Origin: Sulfuritalea sp.
Lineage (GTDB): Bacteria > Pseudomonadota > Gammaproteobacteria > Burkholderiales > Rhodocyclaceae
DNA length: 64,000 nucleotides
Assembly: GCA_023229545.1 (NCBI GenBank)
Contig: JALNZB010000001.1
Coordinates: 163,960 to 227,959, forward strand
Direction: 5' to 3'
Shown: positions 53,094 to 60,200 of the stretch, in pieces
Layout of the letters: every line of letters starts with the position of its first letter
How positions within the stretch are numbered: position 1 is the stretch's first letter
The notes under the pieces: generated by a model
The model's database searches: none
Told to the model about the DNA's origin: nothing
What the model saw: only the letters and a program-made list of their open reading frames with translations
Made by a program: the position numbers and the translations under genes

Positions 53094-53986
53094 GGCGAAT
53101 TGTCCACGTGGATTTGCTGGAAGAGGGTGACGGCTTCGCCGCTCTGCGTGAGTGTGAGTTGGATGTAGAGCAGGCCGTTGCGACCGGTAGCGTTGGCTTG
53201 GTACTCCAAAACGCAGTTGGCTGTCGTTGGTGTCGTGCCAGCAGCATTTCCAGCCAGAGTTGAAGACGATGAGCAGGTTGCGGTGGAGTTGAATTGACAG
53301 CCTCGATAACGAGTAACCACACCTGCAGAACTACATCCGTACCTGACAACCATGTCGTTTTTGTCGACAACCTGGAAGCGTGAGTTTGGCGAGGGTAGCG
53401 GCGGCGACTGGGCGGCGAAAGGATTGGCGTCGAGGGTGATGACGTTGCTGGCGATGGCGCTCACCTTGGCGATATTACAGCCGCCGGCCAGGCAATTGGT
53501 TCCGTCGTAGTTGTAGGCATTGCCCGGCTCGTAGTCCGGACCCAGGTTATAGACCACGATGAAATCGCTTGCCGCCATCATCGGCAGCGAACCAAGAACA
53601 TCGAACGAGACATTCGTCGCTGAGGTGAAATCCAGAAAGTTCCCATCGGTAGAACCATCCGCTGGGTCCCGGTAACGCCCACCTGACTTCGTCATGATGA
53701 ACTCGATATAGCACTCAGTACCGCCTACGCAGCTAGGGACGGTGACGTTACTGCTGTTTTTCAGGCGAAGGCTATTAGGCAACGCCAGCCGTACATCCCG
53801 CGTGATCCGCCGTAGCGCCACGTCGGCGGCATCAGTCAATTCCGCCCGCCGCACGGAATCAACGTAGCCCTGCACCGGCTTGGTAATGAAGACGGCGACC
53901 ACCCCGGCAATGATGCCGGTAATGACGATCACCATGATCATTTCGATCAAGGTGAAACCAGCGGAGGAACGATGCAGGCGCGTCAT
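53090..53986 (-). CDS. mshO: MSHA biogenesis protein MshO-like minor pilin
   Basis: 298 residues. The prepilin leader and start SSAGFTLIEMIMVIVITGII with cleavage before F and Glu at +5 are intact. MshO landmarks follow: QGYVDSVRRAELTDAADVALRRITRDVRLALPNSLR (quoted by ends QGYVDSVRRAELTD and RDVRLALPNSLR). The C-terminal part holds eight cysteines that may form disulfides in the pilin head. ATGA overlaps on both sides couple it to mshD and mshP. Confidence 0.92.
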   Translation of the reverse strand: MTRLHRSSAGFTLIEMIMVIVITGIIAGVVAVFITKPVQGYVDSVRRAELTDAADVALRRITRDVRLALPNSLRLKNSSNVTVPSCVGGTECYIEFIMTKSGGRYRDPADGSTDGNFLDFTSATNVSFDVLGSLPMMAASDFIVVYNLGPDYEPGNAYNYDGTNCLAGGCNIAKVSAIASNVITLDANPFAAQSPPLPSPNSRFQVVDKNDMVVRYGCSSAGVVTRYRGCQFNSTATCSSSSTLAGNAAGTTPTTANCVLEYQANATGRNGLLYIQLTLTQSGEAVTLFQQIHVDNSP

Positions 53987-54525
53987 GGCAGCATGTTGGG
54001 CGAGTGGCGGGTGCGGTAACCCTCCACCACGATAGTTTCGCCGGGGGCGGCGACGCTCACCCTTATCAGCAGTGCATTTCCGCTGGCTAGGGTGATCGTG
54101 TGCAGATCTGCGGCGGTAACGGATACGGTCGCCGTGTAGAGTGCAGCACCGCCGCCGGCGACGTTGGTCGTGGTCGACAGGCCGTTGTAGTCGTTGACGT
54201 TGTCGAAAGGATCGGTGCTGCTAGCGCGCGTTTCCAGCGTACCGTTCGGGTTTGTATCCGGTCCCATCGCTTCGGTAACCGAGGTGCAGGTACCGGTATC
54301 CGCAGTAGCGTCATCCGGATCGCAGACCGTAAACGGCTGCAACATCACCTCTTCCAGCAGCGCTTCCGCAATTGCCAGCGCCTGCTTGCGGATCATCGGA
54401 TCGGCGCTGGATTTGGTGGTGACATTAAATACCGTCAAAACACCCACCAACGCCACGCTGACGATGACGATGAAGACGATCAATTCGATCAGCGTAAAGC
54501 CGCGCTGGCGCCGGTTAGTGGACAT
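53983..54525 (-). CDS. mshD: MSHA biogenesis protein MshD-like minor pilin
   Basis: 180 residues from ATG 54525. N-terminus NRRQRGFTLIELIVFIVIVS, with GFTLIEL prepilin peptidase site and Glu at +5. SADPMIRKQALAIAEALLEEVMLQPFT (quoted by ends SADPMIRKQALAIAEA and EEVMLQPFT) is typical of MshD. It would be processed by PilD and form part of the MSHA pilus tip or core. It overlaps mshC by 11 bases and mshO by 4. Confidence 0.92.
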   Translation of the reverse strand: MSTNRRQRGFTLIELIVFIVIVSVALVGVLTVFNVTTKSSADPMIRKQALAIAEALLEEVMLQPFTVCDPDDATADTGTCTSVTEAMGPDTNPNGTLETRASSTDPFDNVNDYNGLSTTTNVAGGGAALYTATVSVTAADLHTITLASGNALLIRVSVAAPGETIVVEGYRTRHSPNMLP

Positions 54526-55042
54526 AGCCGGTTTCTGCTTCGACAGTGATTGTTTCAGCCGAGCTGCCCGTGACGGTGTAGCAATAATTAACTGGACTTG
54601 CTGTCGGACAATTCGCAGTTCCACTCGGCCTTCCCAAAGCATCGAAAACAATAGATGTTGGGCCTGCAACAGTTATTCCTGTTGGCGCATTAACTACATT
54701 TGTCGAACTACCAGGCAGTACCAAAGCTTGAAGATTGCAAGGGGCGGTGGTGCATTCACCCTCAGGGGTTGCCGTAGCTCTTTCGACCATCAGACATGGT
54801 TGTGTTGCGCTGGCGCATGGAGGGGATCCCGTAGCTATAGCAAAGACAGTGAGTCGCCGTCCCGCCACCGCCGACTTTCTCGCGTACTCCAGCGTCGCCT
54901 TCACCTTGTCGCGATAGCCGATCTCGTCGAATCCCTTGAGCAGATCGAAGCGCGGCAGCACCACCACGGCCATGATGCCGATGATGACCATCGTCACAAT
55001 CAGTTCGACCATCGTGAAGCCGCGCTGCTCTGACTGGTCCAT
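54515..55042 (-). CDS. mshC: MSHA pilin-like protein MshC (GspH/FimT type)
   Basis: 175 residues from ATG 55042. SEQRGFTMVELIVTMVIIG has an intact prepilin peptidase site and Glu at +5. DEIGYRDKVKATLEYARKSAVAGRR is the MshC/GspH helix region (quoted by ends DEIGYRDK and ARKSAVAGRR). The ARKSAVAGRRL part is encoded by a nearly perfect repeat copy. Five cysteines lie in the C-terminal head. A near-identical 5' fragment of the same gene lies beyond the ATPase gene at 56427-56546. Confidence 0.92.
   Translation of the reverse strand: MDQSEQRGFTMVELIVTMVIIGIMAVVVLPRFDLLKGFDEIGYRDKVKATLEYARKSAVAGRRLTVFAIATGSPPCASATQPCLMVERATATPEGECTTAPCNLQALVLPGSSTNVVNAPTGITVAGPTSIVFDALGRPSGTANCPTASPVNYCYTVTGSSAETITVEAETGYVH
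54855..54878 (-). repeat. 24-base dispersed repeat, copy in mshC
   Basis: 23 of 24 bases match. It is on the coding strand and read as KSAVAGRR, the same frame as the pdxA copy. Confidence 0.9.
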
Positions 55043-55150
55043 CGGCGTCCTCTGCAAATCCGTAACCCCTGTCCGATTATAGATGCCGTAGCGCCATCCG
55101 CAGCGGCGAGGGGAGCGTAGTTTGCTCGACCGCCTTGCTGCGCAGGGCTT

Positions 55151-55164
55151 CATCAGCGCCGACT
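55151..55164 (-). repeat. partial dispersed repeat copy
   Basis: 14 bases of the core remain between mshC and the ATPase gene, followed by a GCCGGCGCTTGCCGG element also found near 63070. Confidence 0.4.
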
Positions 55165-55187
55165 TTTGGCTAGCCGGCGCTTGCCGG

Positions 55188-56333
55188 TCATGCCGCAAGC
55201 CCGGCCAACCATTGCGCCAGCGGATGCGTTTCGACGCCCGCCTCCTGGCTGGCATGGCGCGCCAGCCGTACCAGCTGAACAGCCTTCGCCTCCGGACGGG
55301 TCTGCGCCATCTGGCGCAGGGCAAAGCCCGGACGCGTGTCTGCCCATTTCACCTCGATGAAGTGCGTGGCCTCGCCGGCGGCGCTCGTGAGCACGAAGTC
55401 GATTTCCTTGCCGCTGGTCGTGCGCAGGTAGTGCAGGCCGATGGCGTCGCCCGTGCTGTCGTTCAAATAGCAGACATGCTTGAGCAGACTCGCCGCCACC
55501 AGGTTTTCCAGGCGTGCGCCGGCACTTTCGCCGGCAGCGTCCTCAACGTAGGCCCAATCGTGAAAATACAGTTTTGGCGCCTTCGCCACAGCGCGCGCGA
55601 TGTTGCGGTGAAATGGACGCACCAGAAAGACCACATGCAAGGCTTCCAGAATCTCGACATAACTGCGCACCGTATTGGACGAAACCCCCAGATCCCGCCC
55701 GAGGGAATCGAATGACAACGGGCTGCCGGTTCGCTGCCGCAGCAAGGCCACCAGATGCCGCATCGCACGCATTTCGTGAATGCGGCTGAATTCGAGCACG
55801 TCCTCGCGTACCAGATCGGTGAAATATTGCTTCTGCCAGCGCTGGCGCGCCACATCGGAAGCCGCGAACAGAGGTTCCGGAAAGCCGCCGAAGCGCAACA
55901 AGGCATCGAGTGCCTGCTCTGCGTCGCCCGCATGGGGTAGCAGTTCGCGCGTTGAAAACGGCAGCAGACGCCAACTGAAATAACGCCCTGCCAGCGATTC
56001 ACCTGCCTGTCGAAAGGTATCCAGCCGGGCGCTGCCCGTCACCAGCAGGGATTGCCCGGCAGGTCGGCCGTCAAAAACACCTTTCAGATAAGGCTTCCAG
56101 CCCGGCATTGCGTGAATTTCATCCAGCACCACATAGTCGTGCGTGGGCAGCCATTGCGTTTTCTCGATCACCGCCCGGTCGGCCAGGGTGTCGTAACTGA
56201 GATAGAGCGGCAAAGCGAACGCCTCCCCGATCCGCCGCGCCAGCGTCGTCTTGCCCACCTGCCGGGGGCCGGTGAGCAAAACCATTTTCTGCCGCACATC
56301 GGCAGTGAGATGGGGTAGGAGGTAACGATCCAT
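55188..56333 (-). CDS. AAA ATPase with DUF4143 domain
   Basis: About 381 residues from ATG 56333; the frame extends to a TTG at 56369. The P-loop LLTGPRQVGKTTLARRI and Walker B VVLDEIHAM are followed by the sensor LLVTGSARLDTF. A DUF4143 C-terminal domain includes GKEIDFVLTSAAGEATHFIEVKW, which resembles a PD-(D/E)XK fold (D-F-V, then E-V-K). The family is common in prokaryotes, often in mobile or accessory regions, and its role is unclear. The gene splits the MSHA region between mshC and the mshC fragment. A 10-base perfect inverted repeat flanks its 5' region. Confidence 0.88.
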   Translation of the reverse strand: MDRYLLPHLTADVRQKMVLLTGPRQVGKTTLARRIGEAFALPLYLSYDTLADRAVIEKTQWLPTHDYVVLDEIHAMPGWKPYLKGVFDGRPAGQSLLVTGSARLDTFRQAGESLAGRYFSWRLLPFSTRELLPHAGDAEQALDALLRFGGFPEPLFAASDVARQRWQKQYFTDLVREDVLEFSRIHEMRAMRHLVALLRQRTGSPLSFDSLGRDLGVSSNTVRSYVEILEALHVVFLVRPFHRNIARAVAKAPKLYFHDWAYVEDAAGESAGARLENLVAASLLKHVCYLNDSTGDAIGLHYLRTTSGKEIDFVLTSAAGEATHFIEVKWADTRPGFALRQMAQTRPEAKAVQLVRLARHASQEAGVETHPLAQWLAGLAA

Positions 56334-56390
56334 GTGTGATATTTTGTTATCAGTTTGAAGTTTTATCAATGTAAATCTTCAATATCACAC
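56334..56390. repeat. inverted repeat before the ATPase gene
   Basis: GTGTGATATT (56334-56343) and AATATCACAC (56381-56390) are a perfect 10-base inverted pair, 37 bases apart, in an A/T-rich segment directly at the ATPase start. It could be a repressor operator or the end of an inserted cassette. Confidence 0.55.
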
Positions 56391-56426
56391 TTGATTGTCG
56401 TTATTGTGCCGGCGACGCCACGCCCA

Positions 56427-56546
56427 CTACGAAGCAGGCCGTCCCACCATCCGGCTACGGCGAGAATCCACAACGGCGAGAATGCCGATGATCACCATCG
56501 TCACGGTCAGTTTGACCATGGTGAAGCCGCGTTGTCCGGTCATCAT
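56427..56546 (-). pseudogene. 5' fragment of an mshC-like prepilin gene
   Basis: A frame from ATG 56546 (or 56543) gives MMTGQRGFTMVKLTVTMV and then IIGILAV before running into VDSRRSR and a stop, about 39 residues. The DNA is close to the first 70 bases of mshC by eye. The Glu at +5 needed for pilus assembly is replaced by Lys. Its start overlaps the vapC stop. It is most easily explained as the remnant of a duplicated or interrupted mshC. Confidence 0.75.
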
Positions 56547-56941
56547 TCCTGTGCCCAGTTTTCCAGCCGCAAGCCATCAACACGGGAAAATTCCCGCGTG
56601 TTGTTGGTCACCAAGACGGCATCGAGACTCAGCGCATGTGCGGCAATCATCGTATCGAGCGAACCAATGGGGCTGCCCCGGCGCTCCAGTTCTGCGCGCA
56701 ATACGCCATACGTCCACACGGCCCGCTCGTCGAAGGGGGCGATTTCCAGCGGTGCGAGAAACATCTCCAGCGCCTGACGATTGCGTTCCGAACCGCTCTT
56801 GGCAACGCCATAGGCCAGTTCCGCTGCGACCACGCTCGATAGCCCGACTTCACCCAGACGATATTTGCGAAAGTGCGCGAGAACCTCGGGTGGCCGCGTG
56901 TTGATGATGTAAATGCAGATGTTGGTATCCAGCAGGATCAT
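56543..56941 (-). CDS. vapC: PIN-domain toxin VapC
   Basis: 132 residues. PIN acidic residues are placed as usual: MILLDTNICIYI (Asp5), SVVAAELAYGVAKS (Glu), IGSLDTMIAAHAL (Asp) and VLVTNNTREFSRV (Asn/Thr). VapC proteins are site-specific RNases, often on initiator tRNA. It overlaps vapB by 4 bases. Its end overlaps the prepilin fragment. Confidence 0.94.
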   Translation of the reverse strand: MILLDTNICIYIINTRPPEVLAHFRKYRLGEVGLSSVVAAELAYGVAKSGSERNRQALEMFLAPLEIAPFDERAVWTYGVLRAELERRGSPIGSLDTMIAAHALSLDAVLVTNNTREFSRVDGLRLENWAQE

Positions 56942-57171
56942 GTCGCAATTTCGGCGCGTGCAGACTGCTCGGGTTGAGCTCGCGTCAGGGAGAACCCGGG
57001 CTCAAAGCCGGCGAGCGCCGCTTCCAGCATTGCCCATGGCTCATCCACGGGCAAGAGCAGAACTCCGTTGCCGAAATGCCGCACGCCGACTTCGTTGCCG
57101 GAAAAACGAAACTCCTTGGGCAAACGTACCGCCTGGCTACGACCGGATTGAAAAATTCGTGCGGTGTCCAT
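56938..57171 (-). CDS. vapB: VapB-type AbrB-fold antitoxin
   Basis: 77 residues. MDTARIFQSGRSQAVRLPKEFRF is the SpoVT-AbrB DNA-binding swapped-hairpin signature (quoted by ends MDTARIFQSGRSQ and RLPKEFRF). The C-terminal part should occupy the VapC active site. It likely autoregulates the pair from the A/T-rich stretch upstream (57180-57235). Confidence 0.92.
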   Translation of the reverse strand: MDTARIFQSGRSQAVRLPKEFRFSGNEVGVRHFGNGVLLLPVDEPWAMLEAALAGFEPGFSLTRAQPEQSARAEIAT

Positions 57172-57246
57172 TGTCGACCTCCAATGCTGTGATAGCTATC
57201 AATGGTAGCTACTTGCGAAAGTAAAGCAAGTTTTTCCGCGCGCCAG

Positions 57247-57270
57247 CGCCGTCCCGCCAGCGCCGACTCT
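57247..57270 (-). repeat. 24-base dispersed repeat, intergenic copy after the mshQ-like gene
   Basis: 23 of 24 bases match, followed on the same strand by a partial tandem copy (57239-57250). It lies 7 bases beyond the stop of the large gene. Confidence 0.9.
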
Positions 57271-57276
57271 TCAGGC

Positions 57277-60200
57277 TCAATACCGTTCGCGCAGGTAGAT
57301 GTAGGGGGCCTTGGGTGAGCCAAAGCGGATGCGTGCCACAGGATCTTCGGTATGACCGGTGGCCGCGCTGCTCCACCAGCCATCGAGCCAGGCGGGGGTT
57401 GCCAAGGTCAGGTCGGCATAGCCGACCTGCCTGGGTGTCTTGTCGAACACATACCAGTAGGCCGTACCGCTTGAGAAAGTCGTAGCCGGCGAGCCCCCCG
57501 CGAGGCAACTGGAATTGGTTGGCCCGCTTGGGGGGGGATTGCTCAGGAAACAGGTATTGGCGGAGATGCCGCCGCTTGCCGTCACGCCATTTTGCACGAC
57601 CGAGGTCAGGGAATCGGGCGTGTTGAGGGTCCAGCGGCCACCATCCCAGTATTCCATTCGACCTTCGACGCGCATGGGCAGCAATTCCGAGCCATAGGCA
57701 TTGACCAGCCGCAGGCGACCGAAGCGCAGAGCGGTATTGAAAATCTTGCGCCGCAACTGGGCTTCGGCGACCGTGAAAGTACAAGCGGAATTTTCAGCGC
57801 CGGCAGTTACATCCAGATCCGAGCAATGGCTTATATCGATCGCCCCCTTCGGCGGTAATGTAACGCCATCGCTGTCGAGAGGCTTCACGCCGAATTTCAG
57901 GGTAGCGTATGGACCATCCGGGGTTGCCGCCCGGTTGAATACACTGAAGAGAGTGAAATAACTCTTGCCGGCCCCCCAACCGACGGTTGCCCCCCCCGCT
58001 GTGGTGGTATTCGTCGGGACCGCACTGTTTGTGCTGGTTGTATCGATATCGAGGCGGCTGGTGAGATCGCTACCGCTGACCGCAGCCAAGCCCATGCATT
58101 GGGTACCGCTAGTGCAGACCCAATTGGCGCGCGTTGTGCCCAGCGATGGGGTCCCTGCCGCGCTGAGCTTGGCGAAGTTGCCGGTGTAATTCTGGGTCGG
58201 GCCTTCGGATTTGTTATACGCCGTAACCTCCAGCGTCAGCTTCATCGGTTCGCCCATGTAAGTGAAGCTTCCGCCTGGTGTCGCAAGATCGCTGCGATTG
58301 ACCACGCTACCCGTCACGCCGAAATGGTGCGGAACAAAGCGACCGATATTGTCGGTTGCTCCGGCCATGTCCACCACGACGTCGCCCGTAACGGTAGTCT
58401 GCGCTGCGGCGGCCAGCGTGATCGTCGTCCCGCTCACGGCGGTTACGGTGGTCATCAATGGTTTGCCGTTGGTGCCGGCCCCCAGAATGGTGAGGGTTGT
58501 TCCGATGGCGATGCCGCTCGTGGAAGATACCAACAGGCTGTTGCTGCCCACGGCGATCGAACCGGTGGTCGTCACCCCGGCGCCAAGGTAAAGGCCATCG
58601 TTGGCCAGCCGGGCCGACAACGCAATGATGCCCACCTCGCTCCAGTTGAGGTCGGTGACGGTGGCCACGCCCTTGGTCGTGCCTTGGAAACTTGCGCCGG
58701 GAATGCTAGTCGTACCGCCGAGCGTCCCTGCCGTGCCGCCGGTCGGCGAAATCAGACTATGCGCCAGCGTGGCGTCCTCAGGGGTGCTTTCACGACCGAA
58801 GCTGAAGGCTACCGCGCTGTCGTAACGCACGGCCGACACTGTGGCGCTGAAGGCATCGCCCGCTCGAATGAACGTCATTCCGATTGTGTCGTTCGGGGAA
58901 GGCATCATGCTACTCGCATCCGTGGCCCCCGGATTGTTGCCCGAAGTTGCCATCAGCAATGCCCCGGCACCACAATAGGTGGTGTTGGCCGTCGTGCATT
59001 TGATATTGGTCACCGTGAAACCATAGGGCTTGACGACAAATTCATTGGAAGCTTCGTACAAGGTGTAAGCCAAGGTGGGCGGCGTCGTGGCGGAATTGGC
59101 GGGCACGATTTTGAGGGCATGCAGCTTGATCTTGCCAACATCGCCGTAGTTCAGATTGAAGGGCGCGTAGCCGGTGGCGCCAAAATTCATGGAGACATCG
59201 GAATAAGTGCCCGTGCCGACCGATACCGCGCCCGCGTCATTGCGCGCAATGTACGTTGCCGTGCCGCCGTTTATGCTCAGCAGCTCATCCAAATTGTGGC
59301 AAGTGACGGGGTTGATGCACTCGTAGGCGAACTTGACCGTCTGGGCGTTATTCAAGGCTGCGGTGCACTGGTTCGCCGGGTCGCTTCTAACGGCTCGCAG
59401 ATACAGATTCTGGGCGTTGGGGGTTATGCTCGACGCTTTGGCGGCGATCTGGTGGTTGATGGAGACCTCGCTGCAGGTTGCGGGTACGGCCCCAGTACAG
59501 GCGTAGTACTTGAAGGCCGCGCTGGTGAATTCCGCTTTCGCATCCTCGCTGGCATCGCCATCCTTGTCGGTCCTGGCGCCGCCGGTGACGTCGATGTCGA
59601 TGTGCGGCGCGGTGGTCGGGGTGGTCTGCGTCAGCCAGAACTCGGCATATGTTTCCGTCCCGTTGAACGTGTAGTTGTTCGGCGCGGTAAAGGTACCGGG
59701 GTTGGTGCTGACATTGGCCCAGCCGCCGGCAGCCGGGGTGGTGGACAGCGTGATCTGCGTCCCAGCCGTCGGCGCCGTCGCGACATCGGCGGAGGTATGG
59801 CCGGTGATCCGCACCTTCTGTGCTTCGCAGGTGACGCCGGGGTTGCCGTTGGGGTAGCTGATGGCGTAGTGATCGACGCTGCTAAGCGTCACGCAGCCCT
59901 CAATCTGGACATTGTCGACGCTAAATTTGTCGTTAGTCCTGTTCGCATCCACCGTGAGACGCACGCGGAAGTTGCTTGAGATATAAGTGCTGACATCGGT
60001 CGAAAATGCTTGGCTGCTCCCGCCTCCCAGGATCGTCTGAATGGTAGTCCAAGACGTTCCGCCGTTATTCGATACCTCCACAACTAGCGTGTCGCTGCTT
60101 TCGGTTCCCGACTGACTGTAATCGAAGGTCAATGTGGCACTGGTCAAGGCGGACAAATTTGCTTCACGCTCAATCCGGGGGAGGGAGCCGCCCCCCGTGA

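Noticed and set aside
58099..59979. Long open frame (about 626 codons) opposite the mshQ-like gene
   Set aside because: Arg/Gly/Ala-rich antisense frame with no start signal; the minus-strand protein has a signal peptide and known domains.
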